This document shows, in pieces, positions 8,966 through 17,274 of a stretch of DNA of 55,971 nucleotides (the stretch's first letter is position 1; the number at the start of each line of letters is the position of its first letter). The stretch is taken from assembly GCA_003332265.1 (NCBI GenBank), contig QPGA01000030.1:1-55971 (forward strand). Reading direction: 5' to 3'. This stretch comes from Candidatus Accumulibacter meliphilus (GTDB taxonomy: Bacteria > Pseudomonadota > Gammaproteobacteria > Burkholderiales > Rhodocyclaceae). The translations under genes were made by a program, and so were the position numbers. The notes below the pieces were generated by a model. It ran no database searches, was not told the origin of the DNA, and saw only the letters and a program-made list of their open reading frames with translations.

Positions 8966-9987
8966 TGGATTTCAGCACGCCCCCCTATCTGTTGCAGGAG
9001 CGCATCAGCGTGCGCCGCGTCATGGTGCAGGTGTTGCTGGCCCTGTTGCCCGGTGTTGCCGCCTACGTCTGGCTGATCGGCCCGGGCATCGTCGTGCAAC
9101 TGGTGATCGCGACGCTGACGGCACTCGCCGGCGAGGCTTTGATGCTTGGCCTGCGGCGCAAGCCCCTGGCCCTGTTCCTGAGCGATGGCAGCGCCATCGT
9201 CACCGCCTGGCTGATTGCCTTGAGCTTCCCGCCGCTGGCGCCGTGGTGGTTGATCGTCGTCGGCACGCTGTTGGCCATCGTCGTCGCCAAGCATCTCTAC
9301 GGCGGCCTGGGCCAGAACCCCTTCAACCCGGCAATGGTCGCTTTTGCCGCCTGCATCGTCTCTTTTCCGGCACTGATGTCGCAATGGCCGGCGCTTGGCC
9401 TGAAGCTTGGTTTTCTCGAGCAGCTGCAGATCATTGCCGGCCTGGCGCCACGCATCGACGTGATGAGCGGCGCGACGCCGCTCGATGCGCTCAAGACGGC
9501 GCTGAAGCTTTCCGATGGCAGCATCGATGTGCCGACGCTGCTGGCGACGCAGGAGGTTTTCGGCAATTTCGCCGGCCGTGGCTGGGAGTGGGTGGCCGGC
9601 GGCTATCTGCTCGGCGGCCTGTACTTGTGGCAGCGCAAGCTGATCAGCTGGCACGCGCCCTTCGGCTTCATTCTCGGCTTGAGCTTGCTGGCGGCTGCGC
9701 TCTGGGCGTGGAACCCGCAGCAGTTCGCCAATCCGCTCTTCCATCTCTTCTCCGGTGGCGCCCTGCTCGGCGCTTTCTTCATCGTCACTGACCCGGTTTC
9801 GGGTTGCACGACGCCGAAAGGCAAGCTCATCTTCGGTCTGCTCGCCGGTCTGCTGGCGTACATCATCCGCGTCTTCGGCGGTTTTCCGGATGGCGTCGCT
9901 TTTGCCGTATTGCTGATGAATCTTTGTGTGCCGCTGATCGACATGTATTCGCAGCCGCCGGTCTTCGGCCTGAAGGACGAGCCATGA
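8962..9987 (+). CDS. rnfD: Rnf electron transport complex subunit D
   Basis: A membrane subunit of 341 residues with many hydrophobic segments, related to NqrB. The conserved GGLGQNPFNPAMVAFA motif is present. The FMN attachment region appears as TDPVSGCTTPKGK, where a Thr carries covalent FMN in studied family members. It starts ATG-ATG four bases inside rnfC and overlaps rnfG by four bases, so the operon is translationally coupled. Confidence 0.95.
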   Translation: MMDFSTPPYLLQERISVRRVMVQVLLALLPGVAAYVWLIGPGIVVQLVIATLTALAGEALMLGLRRKPLALFLSDGSAIVTAWLIALSFPPLAPWWLIVVGTLLAIVVAKHLYGGLGQNPFNPAMVAFAACIVSFPALMSQWPALGLKLGFLEQLQIIAGLAPRIDVMSGATPLDALKTALKLSDGSIDVPTLLATQEVFGNFAGRGWEWVAGGYLLGGLYLWQRKLISWHAPFGFILGLSLLAAALWAWNPQQFANPLFHLFSGGALLGAFFIVTDPVSGCTTPKGKLIFGLLAGLLAYIIRVFGGFPDGVAFAVLLMNLCVPLIDMYSQPPVFGLKDEP

Positions 9988-10682
9988 CGCCGCCGCTCAA
10001 GACGCTCAGCGCCGCATCGATGGCCGTGCGCACGGCCATCGTCCTGTTCATTTTCGTCGTCGTCTTCACCGGCCTGCTGGCAGCCGCTTACCAGGCGACC
10101 GAGCCGGCCATCGCAGCCGCGGCTGCGGCCGAGAAAATGAAACTGATCGGCGAAGTCTTGCCGCGCGAGCTCTACGACAACGATCTGCTCAACGACCAGC
10201 GGCAGCTGCCGGCAAGCGCCGGGCTCGGCCTCGACGAGCCGTCGACGGCGTATCTGGGACGCAAGAGCGGCAGCGCCAGCGCGCTGATCTTCGAAGCCGT
10301 CGCTCCGGATGGCTATTCCGGAAAGATTCGCCTGCTGCTGGCGGTGGCCGTCGACGGTAGGCTGCTTGGCGTTCGCGTCACGCAGCACAAAGAGACGCCC
10401 GGGCTCGGCGACTACATCGACCCGCGCAAGGACAAGAACAAGGAGCGGCCGTGGATCACTCAGTTCAACGATCTCTCTTTGGCGACCGTTTCCGGGCGCG
10501 AATGGGCGGTCAGGAAAGATCACGGGCGTTTCGACTCGCTCGCCGGCGCGACCGTTACGCCGCGCGCAGTGATCAAGGCAGTGCACAAGGCGCTGCAGTA
10601 TGTCGCCGAAAACCGCCAGCAGCTCTTTGCCAGCCCTGAAGTGCCCACACCTCCCGCAGCCAGCCCAGGAGAAAGCAAGTGA
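9984..10682 (+). CDS. rnfG: Rnf electron transport complex subunit G
   Basis: A 232-residue subunit with one N-terminal membrane helix (IVLFIFVVVFTGLLAAAY) and a periplasmic FMN-binding domain. The covalent-flavin motif is visible as SLAGATVTP near the C-terminus, following KETPGLGDYI. The ATG at 9984 overlaps the rnfD stop; the open frame upstream of it lies within rnfD and is out of family. It ends with the four-base overlap into rnfE. Confidence 0.95.
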   Translation: MTPPLKTLSAASMAVRTAIVLFIFVVVFTGLLAAAYQATEPAIAAAAAAEKMKLIGEVLPRELYDNDLLNDQRQLPASAGLGLDEPSTAYLGRKSGSASALIFEAVAPDGYSGKIRLLLAVAVDGRLLGVRVTQHKETPGLGDYIDPRKDKNKERPWITQFNDLSLATVSGREWAVRKDHGRFDSLAGATVTPRAVIKAVHKALQYVAENRQQLFASPEVPTPPAASPGESK

Positions 10683-11377
10683 TCGATCGCGAACAATTCC
10701 GCCAGATCATGGACAACGGCGTCTGGCATCAGAACGCCAGCCTGATACAGCTGCTCGGACTATGCCCGCTGCTGGCGGTGACCACGACCCTGGTCAATGG
10801 GGTGATGCTGTCGCTGGCGACGATCATCGTCATGGCAGTGGCCAATGTCGCGGTCGCCGCACTGCGCAATCTGATTCCGCACGAGATTCGCATTCCGGTC
10901 TTCATCCTGGTCGTGGCCGCGCTGGTGACCGTCGTCGACCTGCTCTTCAACGCCTATTTCCACGAGCTGTACTTGGTCCTCGGTATCTTCATCCCGCTGA
11001 TCGTCACCAACTGCATCGTCCTGGCGCGGGTCGAAGCTTTTGCCAACAAGAATCCACCCCTGCAATCGCTGCTCGACGGCATTTTCATGGGCGTCGGTCT
11101 GCTATGGACCCTGGCTCTGCTCGGCGGCCTGCGCGAACTGATCGGCGGCGGTACGCTGTTTTCGGGGGTCGACATGGTTTTCCCCGGCGCGCAGGGGCTG
11201 CAACTACTGCCGGCCGACTATCCCGGATTTCTGCTCGCCATCCTGCCGCCAGGTGCTTTCATTCTTCTTGGCTTCCTGATCGCCTGGAAGAACTGGGTCG
11301 AAGCGCGCGCCGCTGCGCGCAAGCCCGATTCCGGAGCGGACCAGGCGTCACCGCTGCCGCTTGCCGACGGCGCCTGA
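10679..11377 (+). CDS. rnfE: Rnf electron transport complex subunit E
   Basis: A 232-residue integral-membrane partner of RnfA, which it resembles (LIQLLGLCPLLAVTTTLVNG, LYLVLGIFIPLIVTNCIVLARVEAFANKN). The GTG at 10679 overlaps rnfG by four bases and fits the family N-terminus; the next in-frame ATG would shorten the conserved region only slightly. It completes the set rnfA-B-C-D-G-E, with nth following 21 bases later. Confidence 0.95.
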   Translation: MIDREQFRQIMDNGVWHQNASLIQLLGLCPLLAVTTTLVNGVMLSLATIIVMAVANVAVAALRNLIPHEIRIPVFILVVAALVTVVDLLFNAYFHELYLVLGIFIPLIVTNCIVLARVEAFANKNPPLQSLLDGIFMGVGLLWTLALLGGLRELIGGGTLFSGVDMVFPGAQGLQLLPADYPGFLLAILPPGAFILLGFLIAWKNWVEARAAARKPDSGADQASPLPLADGA

Positions 11378-11398
11378 GCGCCAGCGAATCGCGCCCGG

Positions 11399-12052
11399 AT
11401 GAACAGGCAGCAGCGGCAACAACTCTTCGCGCGCCTACGCGCGGCCAATCCCGAGCCGACCACCGAGCTCGAGTACGCCACGACTTTCCAGTTGCTGATT
11501 GCCGTCATCCTGTCGGCGCAGGCCACCGACAAGAGCGTCAACCTGGCGACGCGCAAGCTTTTTGCCGACGCGCCGACGCCGCAGGCGATGCTGGCGCTCG
11601 GCGAGGAGGGACTGGCCACCTACATCAACCGCATCGGTCTCTATCCGAGCAAGGCCAGAAACGTCATTGCCGCCTGTCGGCAACTGATCGAGCTGCACGG
11701 CGGCGAAGTGCCGCCCGCGCGGGCGGCGCTCGAAGCTCTGCCGGGAGTTGGTCGCAAGACGGCCAACGTGGTCCTCAATACGGCTTTCGGGGAAGCGACG
11801 ATTGCCGTTGATACGCATATTTTCCGGGTCGCCAACCGCAGCGGACTGGCGCCCGGCAAGACGCCACTGGCGGTTGAACGCGAGTTGCTCAAGCGCGTTC
11901 CCGAGGAATTCCGGCAATCGGCACATCACTGGCTGATCCTGCACGGACGCTACGTGTGCAAGGCGCGCAAACCCGAATGCTGGCGTTGCGACATCGCCGA
12001 TCTCTGTGCCTGGCCCGAGAAGACCGACCCCTTCGGCGCGCCGCTGCCATGA
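11399..12052 (+). CDS. nth: Endonuclease III, DNA glycosylase/AP lyase
   Basis: A 217-residue base-excision repair enzyme that removes oxidised pyrimidines and cuts the abasic site. The helix-hairpin-helix LPGVGRKTANVVL contains catalytic Lys120, and Asp138 lies in AVDTHIFRV. Four Cys (187, 194, 197, 203) in C-x6-C-x2-C-x5-C spacing bind the 4Fe-4S cluster. Its place after rnfE matches the rsx-nth arrangement of E. coli. The stop overlaps the next start (ATGA). Confidence 0.97.
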   Translation: MNRQQRQQLFARLRAANPEPTTELEYATTFQLLIAVILSAQATDKSVNLATRKLFADAPTPQAMLALGEEGLATYINRIGLYPSKARNVIAACRQLIELHGGEVPPARAALEALPGVGRKTANVVLNTAFGEATIAVDTHIFRVANRSGLAPGKTPLAVERELLKRVPEEFRQSAHHWLILHGRYVCKARKPECWRCDIADLCAWPEKTDPFGAPLP

Positions 12053-13221
12053 GCGTTGCCAGCGCGCTGGTTGCCGGCAACGATCCTCGCTCCGCTCTGG
12101 CGGAAGAAGCCTTGGCGCAGGCGCTGGCCAGGACCGGTGCCAGCCACGCCACGGGCGTGCTGTTGTTTCTGACGCCGGACTTTGCCCGGCACGCGCAGCA
12201 GACGGTCAGCGCGGTGGCCCGGGCAGCACAGTGCACCGAGGTGGCCGGGGGCATCGCGGCCGGGGTCTTCAGTGAGCACGGCTGGGTACTCGACCGGCCA
12301 GCGGCGGCGGTGATGGTCTTTGCGGGCGATCTTTCGCTGGATCATTGCCAAGGTGGCGTTGCCCTTGACCGCGCGGATCGGCAGGCCGTCCTGAGCTATG
12401 CCGGCGGCAGCTTCCCGTACCCCTGGGGCGACGCGACGAAAAGGCGTTTCGGCGGCAGCTTCGCGGGTAGCGGCGGCGGCAGCGCTCCGACCGCCTGGCA
12501 GCACAGCCGCCTGGCGCCCAGCTGCAGTGTGCAGTTGCGCGGAGCACAGGTCGACGTCGGCGTATCGAGCGGCTGGAGCCTGCTCGCCGAACCACAGCCG
12601 ATAGAGCGCAGCCGTGCCTATGACTTGCTGCAGCTGGGTGGCGAAAATGGGCTCGACAGCCTCCTCGCCGCCTTGCCAGCAGACCTGCGCGAGCAGTCAC
12701 CGCTGCCCCTGGGCGCCCTGTCGGCCGTGCTGTTTGACGAAGACCGTGCGGGCAGCGCTGGCGGTGTGGCCAGCCTTGGCAGCGCGCTCGCCAGTGGGGA
12801 CGCTTTCGCGGCGGGTGCCTGGCATTCGACGGCCATTCTCTCGGCCAACGCGGCTGATCGCTCGGTCAGCCTGGCCGAAGGGACCAAGCCGGGGCAGCGG
12901 CTGGCGTGGGCGATTCGTCGGCCGCAGTCGGCCGTAGACGACATGCGCCGTAGCGTCGAGCAACTGGCCGCTGCTGTTGCGAAACCCCTCGCCGGCCTGG
13001 TTTTCTCGTGTTTCGGTCGCGGCCCCTATTTTCATGGTGGCGACGACTGCGAGCTCGCCTGCCTGCGGCAACGCTTTCCCGGCTTGCCGCTGCTCGGCGT
13101 TTACGGAACCGGGCAGATCGCAGCCGGCGCCGCGGGTGGCAACCGTTCGCTGCACAACGCCGTGGTCACTGCCCTGATCAGTCATCCACCCCGGAGGCCC
13201 CATGTTCAATCCCAGTCGTGA
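12049..13221 (+). CDS. FIST domain sensory protein
   Basis: A protein of 390 residues with an N-terminal FIST domain and a C-terminal FIST_C domain. FIST is a predicted small-ligand sensor fold often linked to signalling proteins. Seen here are TGVLLFLTPDFA and CTEVAGGIAAGVFSEHGW in the N-terminal half, and LVFSCFGRGPYFHG followed by LPLLGVYGTGQIA at the C-terminus, matching the family pattern. No membrane segment is present. The ATG at 12049 overlaps the nth stop by four bases. Its ligand is unknown. It overlaps the following gene by 20 bases. Confidence 0.85.
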   Translation: MSVASALVAGNDPRSALAEEALAQALARTGASHATGVLLFLTPDFARHAQQTVSAVARAAQCTEVAGGIAAGVFSEHGWVLDRPAAAVMVFAGDLSLDHCQGGVALDRADRQAVLSYAGGSFPYPWGDATKRRFGGSFAGSGGGSAPTAWQHSRLAPSCSVQLRGAQVDVGVSSGWSLLAEPQPIERSRAYDLLQLGGENGLDSLLAALPADLREQSPLPLGALSAVLFDEDRAGSAGGVASLGSALASGDAFAAGAWHSTAILSANAADRSVSLAEGTKPGQRLAWAIRRPQSAVDDMRRSVEQLAAAVAKPLAGLVFSCFGRGPYFHGGDDCELACLRQRFPGLPLLGVYGTGQIAAGAAGGNRSLHNAVVTALISHPPRRPHVQSQS

Positions 13222-13630
13222 GCAGGTACGGCAGTTCTTCTGTGGCGCCTGGCGCAAGCATCGCGAGCGCGCCATCCTCGAAGGTGCAGAAGTCACTGCC
13301 GCTGATCTGATCGTCGAACACCCCGAGTATCACGCGCTGCTCGAGAACCCGGAGCTGGCGGTGGAGCAGGAGTTCACGCCCGAAAACGGGAAAATGAATC
13401 CCTTCCTGCACCTCTCCCTGCACCTGGCCGTCGCCGAGCAGATCAGTATCGACCAGCCGCCGGGCATCCGTGCCGCCTACCAGGCGCTGCGCGGACGCCT
13501 CGAAGTCCATGCCGCCGAACACGCCATTCTCGAGTGTCTCGGCGAGGCGCTGTGGCGCTCACAGCGTGACGGCAGCGCCATTGATGGCGTCGCCTACCTC
13601 CACTGCGTGCAGCGGGCAGCCCGCAGCTGA
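13202..13630 (+). CDS. DUF1841 family protein
   Basis: A 142-residue protein of the DUF1841 family, common in beta- and gammaproteobacteria and of unknown function. It shows the typical start MFNPSREQVRQFF, then ENPELAVEQEFTPENGKMNPFLHLSLHLAVAEQ and a C-terminal ALRGRLEVHAAEHAILECLGEALW. A GGAGG sits seven bases before the ATG, inside the end of the FIST gene. It has no signal peptide or membrane segment. Confidence 0.88.
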   Translation: MFNPSREQVRQFFCGAWRKHRERAILEGAEVTAADLIVEHPEYHALLENPELAVEQEFTPENGKMNPFLHLSLHLAVAEQISIDQPPGIRAAYQALRGRLEVHAAEHAILECLGEALWRSQRDGSAIDGVAYLHCVQRAARS

Positions 13631-13648
13631 GGCCCGCCACAGCGGGCC
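13631..13648 (+). terminator. GC-rich hairpin after the DUF1841 gene
   Basis: A perfect 7-bp stem (ggcccgc/gcgggcc) with a CACA loop starts on the first base after the stop codon. There is no T-run behind it, so it is not a canonical intrinsic terminator; it could be an mRNA 3' end stabiliser. Confidence 0.35.
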
Positions 13649-13724
13649 AGGAAAGCGCGGCAGCAAACCCCGCTCGCCGCTTTGCGGGTAGAATCGGCAA
13701 GTCGCTTCGCGAGGAACATCCCCC

Positions 13725-14567
13725 ATGCGCTTTTCCGGCTCCGACAAATACGTCACCACCGGTGACCTGACGCTGGCGGTCAATGCCGCCGTTACCCTGC
13801 AGCGACCGCTGCTGATCAAGGGTGAGCCGGGTACCGGCAAGACCATGCTCGCCGAAGAGGTCGCCGCCGCGCTCGGGCGGCCGCTTTTTCAGTGGCACAT
13901 CAAATCGACGACCAAGGCGCAGCAGGGCCTTTACGAATACGACGCCGTTTCACGCCTGCGCGATTCGCAGCTCGGCGAGGCCAAGGTCGCCGACATCGGC
14001 AGCTACATTCTCAAAGGCGTGCTGTGGCAGGCTTTCGAATGCGCAACGCCGTCGGTGGTGCTGATCGACGAAATCGACAAGGCCGACATCGAATTCCCCA
14101 ACGACCTGCTGCGCGAACTCGACCGCATGGAGTTCTTCGTTTACGAGACGCGCCAGAACGTGCGCGCCCGCCACCGACCGGCGGTGTTCATCACCTCGAA
14201 CAATGAAAAGGAACTGCCCGACGCTTTTCTACGGCGCTGCTTCTTCCACTACATCAAGTTCCCCGACCGGGAGACCATGAAGCGCATCGTCGACGTCCAT
14301 TTCCCGGGTCTCAAGCCCGCCTTGCTGCGTGAAGCGCTGGAAGTGTTCTTCGAACTGCGTGAAATTCCCGGCCTGAAGAAGAAGCCCTCGACCTCGGAAC
14401 TGCTCGACTGGCTGAAGCTGCTGCTCGCCGAGGACATCCCGCCGGAAGCCTTGCACAGCAAGGACAACAAGAGCGCCATTCCGCCGTTGCACGGGGCCCT
14501 GCTCAAGAACGAGCAGGACGTCCATCTTTTCGAACGCCTGATTTTCATGGCCCGCCAGAACCGCTGA
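13725..14567 (+). CDS. MoxR-family AAA+ ATPase
   Basis: A 280-residue AAA+ ATPase of the MoxR group, which acts as a chaperone on partner proteins, usually together with VWA proteins. Walker A is GEPGTGKT (33-40), Walker B VVLIDEIDKAD (Asp115, Glu116) and sensor 1 lies in PAVFITSNNEKELPDAFLRRC. The adjacent VWA gene starts 35 bases downstream, the usual pairing. A TAGAAT box lies at 13689-13694 without a convincing -35. The client is not known. Confidence 0.92.
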   Translation: MRFSGSDKYVTTGDLTLAVNAAVTLQRPLLIKGEPGTGKTMLAEEVAAALGRPLFQWHIKSTTKAQQGLYEYDAVSRLRDSQLGEAKVADIGSYILKGVLWQAFECATPSVVLIDEIDKADIEFPNDLLRELDRMEFFVYETRQNVRARHRPAVFITSNNEKELPDAFLRRCFFHYIKFPDRETMKRIVDVHFPGLKPALLREALEVFFELREIPGLKKKPSTSELLDWLKLLLAEDIPPEALHSKDNKSAIPPLHGALLKNEQDVHLFERLIFMARQNR

Positions 14568-14602
14568 GCGGCGATGCGCGAATGTGTTAGGCACTAGCGA
14601 CG

Positions 14603-15772
14603 ATGCTGATCGATTTCTTTCTTCACCTCAAGGAGAATCGCCTGCCGGTGTCGATCAAGGAGTTCCTGGCCTTGCTCGAAGCGCTGCAACAGCACGTCAT
14701 CGAGCACAGCCTCGATGACTTCTACGTCCTCTCGCGTGCGATTCTGGTCAAGGACGAGACGCACTTCGACAAGTTCGATCGCGCCTTCGGTGAGTACTTC
14801 AAGGGTGTCGAAGCGCTGCCCGGGATGGAGGCACTGATTCCCGAAGAATGGCTGCGGCAGGCGGTGAAGAAACACCTCAGCGACGCCGAATGCGCCAAGC
14901 TCGAGAAACTCGGCTGGGAAAAGCTGATGGAGACTTTCAAGAAGCGTCTCGCCGAGCAGAAGGAACGCCACTCCGGCGGCAGCAAGTGGATCGGCACAGG
15001 TGGCACTTCGCCCTTCGGGCACGGCGGCACGCATCCCGAAGGCATCCGTGTTGGCGGCAAGAGCGAGAACCGCTCGGCAGTCAAGGTCTGGGAAAAGCGC
15101 GAGTATCGCAACCTCGACGACAGCGTCGAGATTGGTACGCGCAATATCAAGATTGCTTTGCGTCGCCTGCGCCGCTTTGCTCGCCAGGGCGCGCCCGAGG
15201 AACTGGATCTGGAAGGCACCATCGCCGGTACCGCGCGCAACGCCGGCTGGCTCGACCTGCGTCTGCGGCCCGAGCGTCACAACGCGGTCAAAGTGTTGCT
15301 GTTTCTCGATATTGGCGGCTCGATGGACGATCACATCCGCGTCTGCGAGGAACTGTTCTCGGCCTGCCACAGCGAGTTCAAGCATCTCGAGTACTACTAC
15401 TTCCACAACTGCGTCTACGAATACCTGTGGAAGGACAACCGCCGCCGTCACAGCGAGCGCATCGACACCCACGACGTGCTGCACAGGTACGGCAATGACT
15501 ACAAGCTGATTTTCGTCGGTGACGCGGCGATGAGCCCCTACGAGATTCTGCAGCCCTGGGGCAGCGTCGAGTACAACAACGCCGAGCCGGGTGCCACCTG
15601 GCTGCGCCGCCTGACCGACACCTGGCCGCACGCCATCTGGCTCAATCCGGAGTCGGAACACGCCTGGCAGTACCGGCAATCGACTTCGCTGATCCACAAC
15701 CTGATGGGCGGGCGCATGTTCCCGCTGACGCTCGACGGGCTGGAGCGCGGGATGCGGCTGCTCAGCAAGTAG
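14603..15772 (+). CDS. VWA domain protein, MoxR partner
   Basis: A 389-residue cytoplasmic protein with a helical N-terminal half and a C-terminal von Willebrand A domain. The metal site is DIGGSMDD (Asp236 to Ser240), a D-x-G-x-S form in which the usual first Ser is Gly. Between the two halves lies a Gly-rich linker (GTGGTSPFGHGGTHPEG). It probably works with the upstream MoxR ATPase in assembling or activating a target complex. No membrane anchor or signal peptide is seen. Confidence 0.88.
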   Translation: MLIDFFLHLKENRLPVSIKEFLALLEALQQHVIEHSLDDFYVLSRAILVKDETHFDKFDRAFGEYFKGVEALPGMEALIPEEWLRQAVKKHLSDAECAKLEKLGWEKLMETFKKRLAEQKERHSGGSKWIGTGGTSPFGHGGTHPEGIRVGGKSENRSAVKVWEKREYRNLDDSVEIGTRNIKIALRRLRRFARQGAPEELDLEGTIAGTARNAGWLDLRLRPERHNAVKVLLFLDIGGSMDDHIRVCEELFSACHSEFKHLEYYYFHNCVYEYLWKDNRRRHSERIDTHDVLHRYGNDYKLIFVGDAAMSPYEILQPWGSVEYNNAEPGATWLRRLTDTWPHAIWLNPESEHAWQYRQSTSLIHNLMGGRMFPLTLDGLERGMRLLSK

Positions 15773-15800
15773 GCGTCGGCGACGCGGCGAGCGCCGCCGC

Positions 15801-15829
15801 TTGACAGTGCCGGGGACGCTGCAGATACT
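15801..15829 (+). promoter_or_regulatory. Strong sigma70-like promoter for the ATPase-TPR pair
   Basis: A perfect -35 box TTGACA (15801-15806) is followed after exactly 17 bases by GATACT (15824-15829). Transcription would begin near 15836, about 50 bases before the ATPase ATG. It separates the ATPase-TPR genes from the MoxR-VWA operon. Confidence 0.6.
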
Positions 15830-15885
15830 CGTCGGCAGCCTTTACTTTTCCCGGTTTCGTTCACTTCTTATTTCTCCCGATCGCC

Positions 15886-17253
15886 ATGACCTATCGTCCG
15901 CCCGTCAACATTCTCGAAGTGTTGCAGAAGATCGAGTACGACGAGGCGCTGCCAGCCGGCGATGAGCGCTACGTCGAGACGCAGGAAGCGCGCGGCAGCG
16001 AGCATACTTTTTTACGCCTGGCACGCAAGTTCGGCTGGGACCCGGCCAGTAACGCCTTCTTCCCGCCCAGCGACAAGCACGCCTTGTTTTTCGGCCATAT
16101 CGGCAGTGGCAAGACCACCGAACTGCGCCGCTACGCCGAACGCCTGAACGCTTCACGGCGTTATTACGTCGTCGAGGTCGATGTGCTGCTCAAGCTCGAC
16201 CGCAACAATTTGCAGTATTCCGAAGCCTTGATGGCAATGGCCGAGACGCTGCTCGAGCGCCTGCTCGGCGACGGCCATGCGCTGGACGACGCCGATTTGC
16301 GGCCGGTGCGCGACTGGTTCGAGACCGCCATCAAGACACGTTCGACGCAACGGGACGCGAGCGCCGAGGTCAAGGCCGGCGCGAAAGCCGGTGGTGGCCT
16401 GCCCGGCCTGGTCACGCTGTTCGCCAGCTTTACCGCGGCAGTGAAGACCGGCGCCAGCCAGAAGAACGAATGGCGCCAGGAAATCCGCAATCGTTTCACG
16501 ACGCTTGCCGCGGCCTTCAGCCAGCTGATCCGTGCTGCGGAGGCCGAACTGCAAAGCTGCGGCCGCGCCGAGCGCGTTCTGTTCCTGGTCGACGGCACCG
16601 ACAAGATGCGTGGCGAGGACACGCAGCAGTTCTTCGTTCTCGACGCCGAGCAGCTGCTGGCCATCCAGACGCTGGCGATCTACACCGCGCCCCTGCATCT
16701 CAAGTACGACGGTCGGCTGGGGGGCAAGCTCGATGCCGACATGGTGCTGCCGATGATCAAGCTGCACGAGCGCGAAGGCAGCCGCTGTGAAGCCGGCTGG
16801 ACGGCGCTGACCCAGCTGCTCCTGCTGCGCGCCGATCGGCGCGTGTTTGCCTCCGACGCTGACATCGAGCAACTGGTCGAGCATAGCGGCGGTCATCCAC
16901 GCGAGCTTTTGCGCCTGCTGCGCCTGTGCTGCGAGGTAGCGGATGGCCTGATCGACGGCGCCGTCGTGCAGCGGGCCATCGGCCAGCTGGCGGCGGACTA
17001 CCGTTACTTCCTCAAACCCGCTGACTACGCGCTGCTCGCGGCCGTCGACGCGGACCCGGCGCAGGGCGGCAACGACGAGCCGGCTCAGCAACTGCTGCAC
17101 CGCCTGGCCTTGATGCAGTACAACGACGGTCGATGGCGGCGCAGCCACCCCGCCGTACGCACGCTGGAAGGCTACCAGCTCGCCAAAGCCGCGCTGGCGG
17201 TAAGGCCCGTACTGCCGGTAACGGCGGCCAATCCGCCCGTTCCGCCGAGCTAG
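15886..17253 (+). CDS. P-loop ATPase of unassigned family, partner of a TPR protein
   Basis: A 455-residue protein with Walker A GHIGSGKT (70-77), Walker B VLFLVDG (Asp236) and a sensor-like HSGGHPRELLRLL (333-344), followed by a helical C-terminal region ending in a Pro-rich tail. This is the general layout of AAA/STAND-type NTPases. An Ala/Gly-rich insert (about 160-190) is amphipathic and may be a membrane or partner contact. No enzymatic effector domain is visible. It lies 21 bases before the TPR gene behind its own promoter, so the two products probably act together. I do not recognise a named family. Confidence 0.7.
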   Translation: MTYRPPVNILEVLQKIEYDEALPAGDERYVETQEARGSEHTFLRLARKFGWDPASNAFFPPSDKHALFFGHIGSGKTTELRRYAERLNASRRYYVVEVDVLLKLDRNNLQYSEALMAMAETLLERLLGDGHALDDADLRPVRDWFETAIKTRSTQRDASAEVKAGAKAGGGLPGLVTLFASFTAAVKTGASQKNEWRQEIRNRFTTLAAAFSQLIRAAEAELQSCGRAERVLFLVDGTDKMRGEDTQQFFVLDAEQLLAIQTLAIYTAPLHLKYDGRLGGKLDADMVLPMIKLHEREGSRCEAGWTALTQLLLLRADRRVFASDADIEQLVEHSGGHPRELLRLLRLCCEVADGLIDGAVVQRAIGQLAADYRYFLKPADYALLAAVDADPAQGGNDEPAQQLLHRLALMQYNDGRWRRSHPAVRTLEGYQLAKAALAVRPVLPVTAANPPVPPS

Positions 17254-17274
17254 GTCGTCCCTGGCGCTGCCTGG